Shown here one piece after another: positions 32,741 to 43,109 of a DNA stretch of 64,000 nucleotides; position 1 is the first letter of the stretch, and every line of letters begins with the position of its first letter. The stretch comes from Nevskiaceae bacterium (GTDB lineage: Bacteria > Pseudomonadota > Gammaproteobacteria > Nevskiales > Nevskiaceae), in NCBI GenBank assembly GCA_004298465.1, contig SCRT01000012.1:62001-126000 (forward strand), written 5' to 3'. Under the pieces are notes generated by a model. That model had not been told where the DNA came from. It saw nothing but the letters and a program-made list of their open reading frames with translations, and made no database searches. Position numbers and translations under genes: made by a program.

Positions 32741-34422
32741 TACATGTGTTCCGGTGCGGAAACGCCGATGAGGCCGAGCCCGCCGGCCAGCACGTCGCGA
32801 GCGGCCCACGCCAGCGCCAGCCGCGCGGTGCGCAGCACGGGATCGTCAACGAGCATCGGGCAGTCGTGGTACCAGGCGTGGAAAGCGCTGGCCAGCTCGC
32901 GCAGGTACTGCGCCACGAGGTGCGGCTCGAGGCGTTCGGCGGCGATGTCCACGACTTCAGGATAGCGCGCCATGGTGGCCAGCAGCGCGAGTTCCTTCGC
33001 GTCGGTCAGGGTCGCAAGGGGCGCGGCCTCGGCAATGGCGGCGTCGAAGGCGATGCCGCGTTCCCTGGCCTGTGCCAGCACGCTGCAGATACGCGCATGG
33101 GCGTACTGGATGGTGTAGACGGGGTTTTCGTTCGTCTGGCTGCGCGCCAGGTCGATGTCGAACACGAGCTGGGAGTCGGCCTTGCGGGCCACCAGGAAGT
33201 AGCGCGTGGCGTCGCGGCCGACTTCGTCGATCAAGTCGCGCAGTGTCACGTAGCTGCCGGCACGCTTGGAGATCTTCACTTCCTCGCCGCCGCGCATCAC
33301 CGTCACCATCTGGTGCAGCACGTAGTCTGGCCAGCCTTCGGGAATACCGCAATGCAAGGCCTGCAGGCCGGCGCGCACGCGCGTGATCGTGGAATGGTGG
33401 TCCGAGCCCTGTTCATTGATGACGCGCGTGAAGCCGCGTTGCCACTTCTGGCGGTGGTAGGCGACGTCCGGCACGAAGTAGGTATAGCCGCCGTCCGTCT
33501 TGCGCATCACGCGGTCCTTGTCGTCACCGTAGTCCGTGGTCTTCAGCCACAGCGCGCCGTCCTGCTCGTAGGTGTGGCCGCTGGCGACGAGGTCGGCCAC
33601 CGTCTGGTCCACGAGCCCGTCGTGGTACAGCGCGGATTCCAGCGAGTAGACGTCGAACTTCACGGCGAAGGCTTTCAGGTCGGCGTCCTGCTCGCGGCGC
33701 AGGCAGGCGACGGCGAAGGCGCGGAGGGCGTCGAGTTCTTCCACGTTGCCGGTCGCGGTGACTTCACGGTCGTCGGCCGTCACGGTTTCCCGGTTCAGGA
33801 AGGCCTGCGCCACGTCCTGGATGTAGTCGCCGCGGTAGCCATCTGCCGGCCAGCCCGGCTCGTCGGGTGCGATGCCCATGGCGCGGGCCTGCACGGAGGC
33901 CGTGAGGTTCGTGATCTGCACACCGGCATCGTTGTAGTAGAACTCGCGCGTCACGTCCCAGCCGCAGGCTGCCAGCAGCCGGCACAGGCTGTCGCCGACA
34001 GCGGCGCCGCGCCCGTGGCCGACGTGCAGCGGTCCGGTGGGGTTGGCGGAGACGAATTCGACCATCACCTTGTGGTGCGCGCCGCGCGTGTTGTGGCCGT
34101 AGGTACCGTGCGCGGCCAGCACGTCCTTCACGACTGCGTGGAAGGCGGCGGGAGCGAGGAAGAAGTTGATGAAGCCGGGGCCGGCGATCTCGGTCTTCGC
34201 GATCAGCGGGCTGGCCGGCAGGGCCGCGACCAGCGCTTCGGCCACCTTGCGCGGCGGCTGGCGCAGCGGCCTGGCCAGCGCCAGCGCCAGGTTCGTGGCG
34301 TAGTCGCCATGGCGCGGGTCACGCGCGGTGTCGAGCGTGAGGCTCTGCGGTGCAGCCACGTTGGTGCCGGCAACCACGGAGGCCAGCGCCTGTTTCAGCA
34401 GTTCGAGAATGAGCGTTTTCAT
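32740..34422 (-). CDS. argS: Arginyl-tRNA synthetase
   Basis: 560-residue class I synthetase that charges tRNA-Arg. An N-terminal Add1 domain for tRNA D-loop contact (about 1-95) precedes the Rossmann core with the HIGH-type signature [15 protein letters not shown] at about 131-145. ISKRAG takes the place of KMSKR, as in most ArgRS. The C-terminal DALR anticodon-binding domain contains [13 protein letters not shown]. Length is normal. It forms a tight unit with the SPOR-domain gene downstream and priA about 100 bases upstream on the same strand. Confidence 0.97.
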   Translation of the reverse strand: MKTLILELLKQALASVVAGTNVAAPQSLTLDTARDPRHGDYATNLALALARPLRQPPRKVAEALVAALPASPLIAKTEIAGPGFINFFLAPAAFHAVVKDVLAAHGTYGHNTRGAHHKVMVEFVSANPTGPLHVGHGRGAAVGDSLCRLLAACGWDVTREFYYNDAGVQITNLTASVQARAMGIAPDEPGWPADGYRGDYIQDVAQAFLNRETVTADDREVTATGNVEELDALRAFAVACLRREQDADLKAFAVKFDVYSLESALYHDGLVDQTVADLVASGHTYEQDGALWLKTTDYGDDKDRVMRKTDGGYTYFVPDVAYHRQKWQRGFTRVINEQGSDHHSTITRVRAGLQALHCGIPEGWPDYVLHQMVTVMRGGEEVKISKRAGSYVTLRDLIDEVGRDATRYFLVARKADSQLVFDIDLARSQTNENPVYTIQYAHARICSVLAQARERGIAFDAAIAEAAPLATLTDAKELALLATMARYPEVVDIAAERLEPHLVAQYLRELASAFHAWYHDCPMLVDDPVLRTARLALAWAARDVLAGGLGLIGVSAPEHM

Positions 34423-34524
34423 GGCGTAAGCGGAGAATTGTATCGGCTGCAGGCGCCGAGCAGTAGGCGGCCGGGCCGCGTCCAGCGTGCCGTTTGTCGT
34501 GGGCCGGGCGCGCGCGGCAGGCTT

Positions 34525-36693
34525 TCAGTACAGGTCGGCGGGGTCCACGTCCACGCTCCAGCGCAGCGTGCGCGGCGCGCGCAAGGCGCTGATTTTCTCC
34601 ATGCCGGCGGCGAGAAAGCTGTGCAGTGCAGTGCGCGACGGCCCGCGGATCAGCAGTTGCGCACGGTGGCGCCCGGCGCGGCGTTCCATCACCGCGGGAA
34701 TCGGCCCCAACAGGTCGATGCCGTTCGCGTTGCCGAGCGCCGTCGCGGCGCGCTGGAGGAATTCCAGCGCCGTTCCGGCGTCCGGCGCCTCCGCGCGCAG
34801 CAGCACGAGGTGGGTGAACGGTGGCAGCGCGTGGGCGCGGCGCTCCTCCAGCATGGTGCGGGCCATGGCGGCGTAGCCGTCGTGCACGAGTTGCAGCAGT
34901 TGCGGGTGCAGCGGCTGGTGGGTCTGGAGGATGACTTCGCCCGGCGCCGTGCCGCGGCCCACGCGCCCGGCGACCTGGGTGACGAGCTGCGCCATGTGCT
35001 CCAGCGCGCGGAAGTCAGTACCGAACAAAGCGCCGTCGACGTCCACCAGCCCGGCCAGCGTAAGGCCGGCGAAGTCGTGCCCCTTGGCGAGAATCTGGGT
35101 GCCGACAAGCACGCGGATCGAGCCGTCGCGCACGGCGTCGAACAGCCTTTCCAGCGCGCTGGCGCTGCGCGTGCGATCGGAGTCCACGCGTTCCACGCGC
35201 AGGCCCGGAAAATGGCGGCGCAGTGCATCTTCGATGCGTTCCGTGCCTTGCCCCACCGGCGCCAGCGGGAAATGGCCGCAGCCGGGGCAGGTGCCGGGCG
35301 GTGCCTGCTGGTAGCCACAGTGGTGGCAGACGAGGCGCCGCGTGCGGCGATGCAGCGTGAGCGTGGCGTCGCAGTGCGGGCACGGCGCCATCCAGCCACA
35401 TTCATGGCACATGAGTACTGGCGCGTAGCCTCGGCGGTTGATGAAGAACAGCACCTGCCCGCCGGCGTCGAGATGGCGGTGTGCAGCGGCCAGAAGTGGT
35501 GCGGACAGGCCGGCGTCCAGCGTTTCGTGCCGGATATCGAGCAGCGTGATGGCAGGTGCGGCACGGGTGTTGACGCGTTGCGCAAGGTGCAAGTCCCCAT
35601 AGCGTCCGGCTGCGGCGTTGTGGAGGCTTTCCAGCGACGGCGTGGCGCTGCCGAGCAGAATGGGGCAGTTGTTGCGGTGCGCGCGCAGCACGGCGAGGTC
35701 GCGGGCCGAATAGCGCAGCCCGTCCTGCTGCTTGTACGAGGTGTCGTGTTCCTCGTCGATCACGATCAGGCCGGGCCGCGCCAGCGGCACGAACACGGCC
35801 GAGCGCGTGCCGACCACGAGGTCGACGTGGCCGTCGCGCGCCGCGAGCCAGGTCTGCAGGCGGGCCGCCTCGCCCATGCCGGAATGGTAGGCGCGCACGC
35901 GCGGGCCGAAGCGTGCGGTGAAGCGGGCGACGAGCTGTGGCGTCAGGCCGATTTCCGGCGCCAGTACCAGAACCTGCCGGTGCTGCGCCAGCGCGCGTTC
36001 CGCCATACGCAGGTACAGCTCGGTCTTGCCGCTGCCGGTGACGCCGTCCAGCAGTGTGGCGGAAAAGCCATCCGGCAACGCGGCAAGCGCGGTCCACGCC
36101 TGCGCCTGTTCGGCCGTCAGCGATGGCCCGCCAACGCCGGGGGTGAACTGCGTGGACGCCGCGCCACGGGTTTCGGCAACCCAGCCGCGGTCCATGGCTG
36201 TGGCCAGCGCCCCACGTGCGGTGTCCGGCAGTTCCGCGCGCGTGGCCGGGTTTGCGCACAAGTGTTCCAGCAGCGCGCGCTGCACGACGTGGCGGGCGGG
36301 CAGGGTGTCCAGTTGCGCACGACCGGTGTCCGTCACGACGTAGACCGCCGGAGGTTCGAACTGTGCTGGCGCCTCGCCACGCAGCGGTGCCGGCAACGCG
36401 GTGGCGATGACCTGCCCGAGCGGGTGGGCGTAATACCGGGCGCACCACCGGCACAGTTCCAGCAGCTCTGGCGGTAGCAGCGGCGTTGCGTCGAGCGTGG
36501 CCTCGATGGACTTGTAGCGTGCCGGGTCAGGCGCCTCGCCGGCGATGTGCTCGACCACCACGCCGACCCGTCGCTGTCGGCCGAAAGGCACGCGCACGCG
36601 GGTGCCGCAGGCGGGCAGCGGCGCACCGGGCAGCGGCAGGTAATCGAAGTTCCGGGCCACGCCAACCGGCAGGGCGACGCGCAGCAGCATCAT
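34525..36693 (-). CDS. priA: Primosomal protein N' (PriA helicase)
   Basis: 722-residue 3'-5' superfamily 2 helicase that recognises stalled forks and restarts replication by loading DnaB. The N-terminal 3'-DNA-binding domain (about 1-105) precedes Walker A GVTGSGKTELY, the DEEH box VIDEEHDTSYKQQ, and a zinc-binding insertion with eight cysteines in CxxC-like pairs (CHECGWMAPCPHC and CHHCG...CPGC). The motif V/VI segment VTQVAGRVGRG follows. The ATG at 36693 is eight bases after AGG; a second ATG follows directly. A consensus DnaA box lies immediately upstream. Confidence 0.96.
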   Translation of the reverse strand: MMLLRVALPVGVARNFDYLPLPGAPLPACGTRVRVPFGRQRRVGVVVEHIAGEAPDPARYKSIEATLDATPLLPPELLELCRWCARYYAHPLGQVIATALPAPLRGEAPAQFEPPAVYVVTDTGRAQLDTLPARHVVQRALLEHLCANPATRAELPDTARGALATAMDRGWVAETRGAASTQFTPGVGGPSLTAEQAQAWTALAALPDGFSATLLDGVTGSGKTELYLRMAERALAQHRQVLVLAPEIGLTPQLVARFTARFGPRVRAYHSGMGEAARLQTWLAARDGHVDLVVGTRSAVFVPLARPGLIVIDEEHDTSYKQQDGLRYSARDLAVLRAHRNNCPILLGSATPSLESLHNAAAGRYGDLHLAQRVNTRAAPAITLLDIRHETLDAGLSAPLLAAAHRHLDAGGQVLFFINRRGYAPVLMCHECGWMAPCPHCDATLTLHRRTRRLVCHHCGYQQAPPGTCPGCGHFPLAPVGQGTERIEDALRRHFPGLRVERVDSDRTRSASALERLFDAVRDGSIRVLVGTQILAKGHDFAGLTLAGLVDVDGALFGTDFRALEHMAQLVTQVAGRVGRGTAPGEVILQTHQPLHPQLLQLVHDGYAAMARTMLEERRAHALPPFTHLVLLRAEAPDAGTALEFLQRAATALGNANGIDLLGPIPAVMERRAGRHRAQLLIRGPSRTALHSFLAAGMEKISALRAPRTLRWSVDVDPADLY

Positions 36694-37126
36694 GGACAAG
36701 CCTGTGGATAAATCTGTTGAAAGATTTTCCTTCTCCGCGACGCAGATGCCGTGTAAATTCGCTTGATTTCGTTCAAGAGCTGGATACTTATGAAAAAAAT
36801 GATAGGAAACAGTTAATTACATAGTTGTTAGAAAGTATCTCACGAAGATCGCGCCCCAGATCGATGTTAAAGGCCGCTGAGTCCGACTGTGCATAACTAC
36901 GAAAAAGCAAGCCGTGGCGCCCGTTGCGGCAGCCCGTCGCTGCGGCTTCGCCCGCGCTGCCGCGTCAGGGCTGGGTACTAAGGTGACAACGTCGGGGCGA
37001 TGTGCCGCAAATCATGACAGAACGCCGCCTGTGGGCTATCCTCGCGTCCGGTTTTGGCCGGGTCCTGCCGCTCGACGACGGATCTTTCATTCTCACCCAG
37101 ACATTGGAATTACGGAGTTGTCGTCC
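36694..37126. other. AT-rich intergenic region with a DnaA-box match
   Basis: The 433-base gap between the divergent priA and mdh genes is markedly AT-rich for this window, mainly 36711-36860. TGTGGATAA (36703-36711), the complement of the consensus DnaA box TTATCCACA, lies ten bases before the priA start. A near match, TGTGCATAA, is at 36888-36896. TTGATT with TACTTA 16 bases later is a possible promoter toward mdh. Two boxes without dnaA/dnaN neighbours are not enough for an origin. Regulation of priA by DnaA or binding by H-NS are alternatives. The mdh leader has ACGGAG nine bases before its ATG. Confidence 0.5.
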
Positions 37127-38104
37127 ATGAAGAAACCTGTTCGTGTCACCGTCACCGGCGCTGCCGGCCAGATCGGCTATTCGCTGATTTTCCGTATCGC
37201 CAGCGGCGAGATGCTGGGGCCGGATCAGCCCGTCATCCTGCAGCTGCTGGAAATCACGCCGGCGCTGAATGCACTCAAGGGCGTGGTGATGGAGATCAAC
37301 GACTGCGCGTTTCCGCTCGTTTCCGGCGTCGTGGCAACGGACAAGCTGGAAGAAGCCTTTGACGGCACGGACTACGCGCTGCTCGTCGGCGCCCGCCCGC
37401 GCAAGGCCGGCATGGAGCGCAAGGACCTGCTGTCCGCCAACGGCGGCATCTTTGGTCCACAGGGCAAGGCGCTGGCGGCGCATTCCAGCAAGGACGTGCG
37501 CGTGCTGGTGGTCGGCAACCCGGCGAACACCAACGCGCTGATCGCGCGCGAGAACGCCAAGGGCCTGGACCCGCGCCAATTCACCGCCATGGTGCGCCTG
37601 GACCATAACCGCGCCATGCATCAGCTGGCCGAAAAGACCGGCACCACGGTGAATGACGTCGAGCGCGTCGTGATCTGGGGCAACCACAGCTCCACGCAGT
37701 ACCCGGACATCTCCCACGCCACGGTGAAGGGCAAGTCGGCGCTGTCGCTCGTCGACCGCAAGTGGTACGAGTCTGAGTTCATCCCCACTGTGCAGAAGCG
37801 CGGCGCCGCCATCATCGCCGCTCGTGGTGCTTCCAGCGCGGCTTCTGCCGCCAACGCCGCCATCGCCCACATGCGCGACTGGGCGCTGGGCACGAACGGC
37901 AAGTGGGTCAGCATGGGCGTGGCCTCGGACGGCAGCTACGGCATTGCGCCGGGCGTCGTGTTCGGCTTCCCCTGCACCTGCAAGAACGGCCAGTACGAGA
38001 TCGTGCAGGGCCTGAGCATCGATACCTTCTCGCGCACCCGGCTGGAGGCGACGGACACCGAGCTCCGCGAGGAGCGCGCGGCGATCGCCGAGTTGCTCGG
38101 CTGA
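37127..38104 (+). CDS. mdh: Malate dehydrogenase
   Basis: 325-residue NAD-dependent enzyme of the TCA cycle interconverting malate and oxaloacetate. The Rossmann motif [20 protein letters not shown] is near the N-terminus, the substrate arginines lie in [25 protein letters not shown] and MVRLDHNRA, and the catalytic histidine is in [13 protein letters not shown]. This is the dimeric type related to cytosolic and chloroplast enzymes and common in beta-proteobacteria and Xanthomonads; E. coli has a different type. It is monocistronic or weakly linked to the CorA-like gene 39 bases downstream. Confidence 0.97.
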   Translation: MKKPVRVTVTGAAGQIGYSLIFRIASGEMLGPDQPVILQLLEITPALNALKGVVMEINDCAFPLVSGVVATDKLEEAFDGTDYALLVGARPRKAGMERKDLLSANGGIFGPQGKALAAHSSKDVRVLVVGNPANTNALIARENAKGLDPRQFTAMVRLDHNRAMHQLAEKTGTTVNDVERVVIWGNHSSTQYPDISHATVKGKSALSLVDRKWYESEFIPTVQKRGAAIIAARGASSAASAANAAIAHMRDWALGTNGKWVSMGVASDGSYGIAPGVVFGFPCTCKNGQYEIVQGLSIDTFSRTRLEATDTELREERAAIAELLG

Positions 38105-38143
38105 ATCGAGTCTTGAGCTGAACTCGGCCGGAACAGTCGCGTC

Positions 38144-39112
38144 GTGAAGATCTTCCTGTTCCGGCCGGGACGGCCCGCCGAAGTCCTCGACACGCTGGAG
38201 AAGATGCCGGCGGAAGGCTTTGTGTGGCTGGATTTCACGCGCGATGAACCGCCGGAATGGGGTACGTGGGCGGAACGCCTGCTCGGCGTGCGCGTCGACA
38301 TCCAGCACGTCGAGGATTCGCTGAACCCCGCGCACGTGTCGTTCTTCGACGGCGTGGACGACTACGACGTGCTGATCTTCCACGGCCTGCGGGCGGGTGC
38401 GATCACGCTGCCGCTGGATACCCAACCGGCTGTGTTCTTCATCTTCGAAAACCTGCTCATCACCGTGCACGCGCCCGACGCCGTTGGCTTCGACTTCCTC
38501 GGCCGGCGCGGCGACGCCACGGCAAACGCCCAGCGGCCGCGCAGCGCCGTGGGGCTGGCCTACCGCATCATCGACACCATGGTCGACCGCTTCCTCACCA
38601 CGCGTGACGCCATCGGTCGCAGTTGCGAAGTGCTGCAGGACGAGATGCTGCGGGCCCCGGCGCACGTCAACAACCAGTGGCTGGACGTCATGCGCGCGCG
38701 GCGCAGTGCGCGACGGCTCGCGGCGCTGTCCGAAGACCAGTGGGAAACCGTGGAAATATGGCGCCGCGACAGCCGCTTCGACTGGGATGACGTCATGCTC
38801 GTGCGGCTGCGCGACCTGACGGAACACATCACCCGGATCCGCGACCTTGCGAACTACCTGGAACGCGACCTGGAAAGCGCCATGCAGCTCAACTTCGCGA
38901 TCCTCGCCCAGCGCCAGGGCGAAGTCATGAAGATCTTCACCGTCGTCGCCGCCGTGTTCCTGCCGCTCATGCTGCTCACCGGCATCTGGGGCATGAACTT
39001 CGACAACATGCCGGAACTGCACTGGAAGTACGGCTACGCCGCAGCGCTCGCCATCATCTTCGGCAGCGGCGTGGCCATGCTGTGGTGGCTCAGGCGCAGG
39101 AAGTTCTTCTAG
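38144..39112 (+). CDS. corA: CorA-family divalent cation transporter
   Basis: 322 residues with a GTG start. A long cytoplasmic domain (1-260) with a helical stalk precedes two C-terminal membrane helices: VVAAVFLPLMLLTGIWG, ending in the signature GMN (about 286-288), and AAALAIIFGSGVAMLWWL. The periplasmic loop FDNMPELHWKYG and the basic RRRKFF tail are typical. The pentameric channel imports Mg2+ (also Co2+/Ni2+). The family also includes ZntB exporters, and direction cannot be settled from motifs, though GMN with MPEL favours import. Confidence 0.9.
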   Translation: MKIFLFRPGRPAEVLDTLEKMPAEGFVWLDFTRDEPPEWGTWAERLLGVRVDIQHVEDSLNPAHVSFFDGVDDYDVLIFHGLRAGAITLPLDTQPAVFFIFENLLITVHAPDAVGFDFLGRRGDATANAQRPRSAVGLAYRIIDTMVDRFLTTRDAIGRSCEVLQDEMLRAPAHVNNQWLDVMRARRSARRLAALSEDQWETVEIWRRDSRFDWDDVMLVRLRDLTEHITRIRDLANYLERDLESAMQLNFAILAQRQGEVMKIFTVVAAVFLPLMLLTGIWGMNFDNMPELHWKYGYAAALAIIFGSGVAMLWWLRRRKFF

Positions 39113-39149
39113 GGAATCTCCGACTCCAATCTCCGCAGCTGGCGTCGTT

Positions 39150-40127
39150 TCAGGCGTGCCCCACCCGTGCCGATGCGCGCGCGAGATGCTCGCGGCATTC
39201 CGCCACCATCCGTTCGATCAGGGCCTTGCAGGTGGGGATGTCGTGGATCAGGCCGACGGACTGGCCGGCCCACACCAGCCCTCGGGTGGGGTCGCCGCTT
39301 TCCAGCGCTTCGCGGCCCTTGATGCCGGAAACCAGGTGCTGGATGTCGGCAAAAGTGCAGCCGCCGGGGCGGTTCTCGATGGTCACGACTTCATCTGACA
39401 CCGGCGTTTTCAGGACCCGCCCGGTGTTGTGCAGCGTGCGGAAGATGAGGTTCGTGTCGCGTTCGCTGGCGTTCACCAGCATCTGCTTGATGGTGTCGTG
39501 GATCGGAGCTTCCTGGGTCGCGCAGAAACGCGTGCCCATGTTGACGCCTTCCAGCCCCAACGCCAGCGCCGCGGCCATCGTGCGGCCGTTGGCCATGGCC
39601 CCCGAGGCGATCAGGGGAATCTTCACCTGCTCGGCTGCGAGCGCGAACAGCACCAGGCTGCCGATGCCATCCTCGCCAGGGTGGCCAGCACATTCGAAAC
39701 CATCGATCGACACGGCGTCCACGCCCTTGCGCTCCGCCGACAGCGCATGGCGTACCGCCGTGCACTTGTGGACGACCTTCGCGCCGTGTGCATGGATCTT
39801 GGCGATGAATTCGACCGGGTTGTTGCCGGCCGTCTCGATGACCTTGATGCCCGAATCCAGCGCCGCGTCCAGATAGGCTTCGTAAGGCGGTGGCACGCGG
39901 GAGGGCAGGATCGTGAGGTTCACGCCGAACGGCTGGTCTGTCATCTCGCGGCAGCGGGCGATTTCCTTCACCAGCGCTTCCGGCGTCGGTTGTGTCAGCG
40001 ACGTGAGGATGCCGAAGCCGCCGGCGTTGGAGACGGCGGAAGCCAGTTCCGCGCGCCCGACCCACATCATGCCGCCCTGGATGATCGGGTAGCGGCAGCC
40101 CAGCAGTTCCGTGATGCGGGTTTTCAT
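39150..40127 (-). CDS. Nitronate monooxygenase-like flavoprotein
   Basis: 325-residue TIM-barrel FMN protein of the NMO / 2-nitropropane dioxygenase family. It starts with the usual RITELLGCRYPIIQGGM; SNAGGFGIL, GVNLTILPSR, a central DGFECAGHPGED with the candidate catalytic histidine, and ASGAMANGRTMAAAL complete the FMN-binding barrel. Such enzymes oxidise propionate-3-nitronate and related alkyl nitronates. Many members have other or unknown substrates, including enoyl reductases, so the reaction is inferred. It stands between a CorA-type gene (convergent) and rsmB. Confidence 0.87.
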   Translation of the reverse strand: MKTRITELLGCRYPIIQGGMMWVGRAELASAVSNAGGFGILTSLTQPTPEALVKEIARCREMTDQPFGVNLTILPSRVPPPYEAYLDAALDSGIKVIETAGNNPVEFIAKIHAHGAKVVHKCTAVRHALSAERKGVDAVSIDGFECAGHPGEDGIGSLVLFALAAEQVKIPLIASGAMANGRTMAAALALGLEGVNMGTRFCATQEAPIHDTIKQMLVNASERDTNLIFRTLHNTGRVLKTPVSDEVVTIENRPGGCTFADIQHLVSGIKGREALESGDPTRGLVWAGQSVGLIHDIPTCKALIERMVAECREHLARASARVGHA

Positions 40128-40226
40128 ACGATGTCCTGGATTTGGGAAGGGGCAGTGTATACAGCGGCAGGCGTAGTGCCCCGGACTTTGGTGTGGATGA
40201 CCGCCTCACTCCTCACCCTTCACTAC

Positions 40227-41543
40227 TCATCCCTCAAGCCGCCGCAGCCGTGCGTAGTAGAACCCGTCCCAGTCGCCGCCTGGCGCGATGCGGCGGCCGA
40301 CGCGGGCAGCTTCGCCCCACTCGGCTTCGATGCGCCATTCCTGGGCGTCCCGGTGCTTGCGCAGGAAACCCTCGACGACGCCCGCACCTTCCGCGTCGAG
40401 GATGGAGCAAGTGACATAGAGCAGCACCCCGCCGGGCGCCAGCAAGGGCCACAGGGCTTCGAGCAGCGTGCGCTGCTGGGCGGCGAGTTTTGGGATGTCG
40501 GTCGGGCGGCGCAGCCACTTGATGTCCGGGTGGCGGCGAATGACGCCGGTGCCGGAACACGGCGCATCGAGCAGGATGCGGTCGAAGGGCTTGCCGTTCC
40601 ACCAACGCTGGGGGTTGTCCGCTTCGGCGTGGTGGACTTCTGCCGTCAGATGCAGCCGTTCGAGGTTCTCGGTGATGCGCTTGAGCCGGCCCACGTCGCT
40701 GTCCAGCGCCAGCAGGTCGAGCTCGTCCGTGCGCTCCAGCAGGTGCATGGTCTTGCCGCCGGGGGCCGCGCAGGCGTCGAGCACGCGCATGCCGGGGCGG
40801 GCGTCGAGCAGCGGAGCGGCGAGCTGGGCGGCGGCGTCCTGCACCGAGAGCGTGCCGTTGTCGAAGCCAGGCAGCTGGTGCACGGCGTGCGGGGTGTGAA
40901 GCCGCAGCGCGTCCGGTGCGCCGGCCACCGCACATGCGGGCATGCCGGCGGCCTCCAGTGCCTTGGATGCCGCGCTTGTCGATGTGGCGCGCACGTTGAC
41001 GCGCAGCGTCATCGGCCCCGGCTGCTGGCCGGCTTCCAGAACCGCGCGCCACGTTGTCGGCCAGTCGCGGCGGATGGTGTCGGCCAGCCAGTCCGGGCAG
41101 GAGAAGCGCAGCGCGGGCGTGCCCGGCAGTGCGGCTTCCAGTGTCCGGGCTTCGCGCAGGTAGCGGCGCAGCACGGCGTTGACGAGCGCGCGGGCGTGAG
41201 CGTGGCCGATGAGGTCGCAGGCGGAAACCGTGGCGGATACGGCGGCGTGCGGTGGCACGCGCGTGTCGCGCAGCTGGTGCAGGCCGACTTCCACCAGCGC
41301 CACGACTTCCGGCGGCGTGGTGGCGAGATTGCGCAGCAGCTTTCCGCACAGAGCCTCCAGCCAGCGGTGGTCGCGCACCGTGCCGTAGGCCAGGGCCTGC
41401 AGCAGCGCGCGGTCGCGGCCAATGGGGATTTCAGCCTCCGCCTCCTTGAGGGCGGTGCCGAGGTTGCGGCCCCCCAGCGTGGCGAAGACCGCCCGTGCGG
41501 CAGCGGCGCGGACGCTGGCGCCTTCAGTTGAATTGGCGGCCAA
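40227..41543 (-). CDS. rsmB: 16S rRNA (cytosine-967-C5)-methyltransferase RsmB
   Basis: 438-residue enzyme that methylates C967 of 16S rRNA. A NusB-like RNA-binding domain (about 1-140) precedes the SAM methyltransferase core with [11 protein letters not shown] and the two catalytic cysteines in DAPCSGTG and [11 protein letters not shown]. No ATG or GTG is available near the expected N-terminus. TTG at 41543 was chosen: GGAG stands five bases upstream and the length then matches the family. This start overlaps the end of fmt by 20 bases, consistent with the classic def-fmt-rsmB operon, which is preserved here. Confidence 0.93.
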   Translation of the reverse strand: MAANSTEGASVRAAAARAVFATLGGRNLGTALKEAEAEIPIGRDRALLQALAYGTVRDHRWLEALCGKLLRNLATTPPEVVALVEVGLHQLRDTRVPPHAAVSATVSACDLIGHAHARALVNAVLRRYLREARTLEAALPGTPALRFSCPDWLADTIRRDWPTTWRAVLEAGQQPGPMTLRVNVRATSTSAASKALEAAGMPACAVAGAPDALRLHTPHAVHQLPGFDNGTLSVQDAAAQLAAPLLDARPGMRVLDACAAPGGKTMHLLERTDELDLLALDSDVGRLKRITENLERLHLTAEVHHAEADNPQRWWNGKPFDRILLDAPCSGTGVIRRHPDIKWLRRPTDIPKLAAQQRTLLEALWPLLAPGGVLLYVTCSILDAEGAGVVEGFLRKHRDAQEWRIEAEWGEAARVGRRIAPGGDWDGFYYARLRRLEG

Positions 41544-42447
41544 GGAGGCTCCGGTTGCGGGTGAATTCGGCGGCGGGCTGGGCGCGCCCACCGGCGCGTT
41601 GGAGTTCCCGCACGCGCAGTGCACCGCGGCCGGTGGCCACGGCGATGCCGTCGGCATCGGCTGCCACGATGGTGCCGGGGACGGCATCGACTGCGAGCGA
41701 TTCAGGGCGGGCGGTCCAGATGCGCAGGCGTTCATCGCCCAGCTGCGTCCATGCCACCGGTGTCGGGTTGAAGGCGCGCACGCGCCGGACGAGCGTGGCG
41801 GCGGGTTGTGTCCAGTCCAGCCGGGCTTCGTCCTTCGACAGCTTGTGCGCGTAGCAGGCGCCGGCGGCGGCTTGCGGTTGTGGGCGGACGGTGCCGCGCG
41901 CCAGTGCCGCCAGCGTGTCGACCAGCAACCGTGCCCCGAGCGTCGCCAGCGCCGTGCGCGCGTCGCCCGCCGTTGCCACGGCAGGAATCGGCCACGTGGC
42001 GTGCGCCAGCACCGCGCCGGTATCCAGGCCTTTGTCCATCTGCATGATGCAGACGCCGGTTTCGGCATCACCGGCTTCGATGGCGCGTTCGATCGGCGCC
42101 GCGCCGCGCCAGCGTGGCAGCAGCGAAGCGTGCACGTTCAGGCAGCCCAGCCGGGGGATGTCCAATACTGCCTGCGGCAGGAGCAGGCCGTAGGCGACGA
42201 CCACCAGTGCGTCGGGCGCCAGCGCATGCAGCGTGGCCTGCGCCGGGGTGTCGAGCCGTTCCGGTTTTTCGATGCGCAGGCCGAGTTCTTGCGCGCGCTG
42301 CGCCACCGGCGAGGGCGTGAGCTGGCGCCCGCGGCCGGCCGGCCGGTCCGGCTGCGTGTACACCGCGACGACATCGTGCCCGGCGGCGTGCACGGCGTCG
42401 AGGCAGGTGACGGCGAAATCCGGCGTGCCGGCGAAGACTAGGCGCAT
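41524..42447 (-). CDS. fmt: Methionyl-tRNA formyltransferase
   Basis: 307-residue enzyme that formylates initiator Met-tRNA using 10-formyl-tetrahydrofolate. It begins [13 protein letters not shown], has the folate/catalytic core [20 protein letters not shown] with Asn and His, and [12 protein letters not shown] with the catalytic aspartate. The C-terminal OB-fold tRNA domain follows ([12 protein letters not shown]). It lies between def, 48 bases upstream, and the overlapping rsmB. Confidence 0.96.
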   Translation of the reverse strand: MRLVFAGTPDFAVTCLDAVHAAGHDVVAVYTQPDRPAGRGRQLTPSPVAQRAQELGLRIEKPERLDTPAQATLHALAPDALVVVAYGLLLPQAVLDIPRLGCLNVHASLLPRWRGAAPIERAIEAGDAETGVCIMQMDKGLDTGAVLAHATWPIPAVATAGDARTALATLGARLLVDTLAALARGTVRPQPQAAAGACYAHKLSKDEARLDWTQPAATLVRRVRAFNPTPVAWTQLGDERLRIWTARPESLAVDAVPGTIVAADADGIAVATGRGALRVRELQRAGGRAQPAAEFTRNRSLLGRQFN

Positions 42448-42495
42448 GGGGAGGGCAGAACGGTGGGAGGTGAGGCGTGAAGCGTCAAGGGGCGT

Positions 42496-42999
42496 TTACT
42501 GCTCGCGCTTGTGCAGTTTCACCATCTTCTTCTTGATGCGGTCGCGTTTCAGGCGCGACAGGTAGTCCACGAACAGCTTGCCGTTGAGGTGGTCGATCTC
42601 GTGTTGCAGGCATTGCGCGAGCAGGCCTTCGGCCTTGATTTCGTAGGACTGGCCCGCGGCGTCCTGGGCGCGCACGGTGATGTGGTTGTAGCGTCGGACT
42701 TTCTCCTGCACGTCGGGGATCGACAGGCAGCCTTCCTCCATTTCCTCGAGGTCGTCCTCGGCCAGCACTTCGGGGTTGATGAGCACGCGCTGTTCGTTGT
42801 GCGCTTCGGAGCAGTCCATCACCGCGAGCTGCAACGAAACGCCGACTTGCGTGGCCGCCAGCCCGATGCCGGGCGCGGCGTACATGGTCTCGAACATGTC
42901 CGCGATCAGGGCGTGGAGCTTTTCGTCGAACGTCTCGACGCGCGCGCCGCGTTCACGCAAGCGCGGGTCGGGCAGTTGAAGGATGGGAAGCAGGGCCAT
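42496..42999 (-). CDS. def: Peptide deformylase
   Basis: 167-residue iron/zinc hydrolase that removes the N-formyl group from nascent proteins. The three family motifs are intact: GIGLAATQVG (44-53), EGCLSIPD with metal ligand Cys91, and QHEIDHLNG with His133, Glu134 and His137. It is the first gene of the def-fmt-rsmB unit and diverges from the LysM lipoprotein gene about 110 bases away. Confidence 0.97.
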   Translation of the reverse strand: MALLPILQLPDPRLRERGARVETFDEKLHALIADMFETMYAAPGIGLAATQVGVSLQLAVMDCSEAHNEQRVLINPEVLAEDDLEEMEEGCLSIPDVQEKVRRYNHITVRAQDAAGQSYEIKAEGLLAQCLQHEIDHLNGKLFVDYLSRLKRDRIKKKMVKLHKREQ

Positions 43000-43109
43000 G
43001 AAACTTCAGGATATCCTCTGTGGGTTGGCCGAAGCGTTGCGCCGACCGGTGCGGCGCCTGCCGTGCTTGTTTGTGCCAGAATTCCGCGCGTACCGGCAGG
43101 GGGGCACGC

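Noticed and set aside
32746..36477. 1243-codon plus-strand open frame opposite argS and priA
   Set aside because: Antisense to two unmistakable housekeeping genes; its composition is that of a mirror frame.
36694..37126. Chromosomal replication origin
   Set aside because: Only one consensus DnaA box and one near match, with no dnaA, dnaN, gidA or rnpA nearby. The solitary parB-like gene 5 kb away is not enough.
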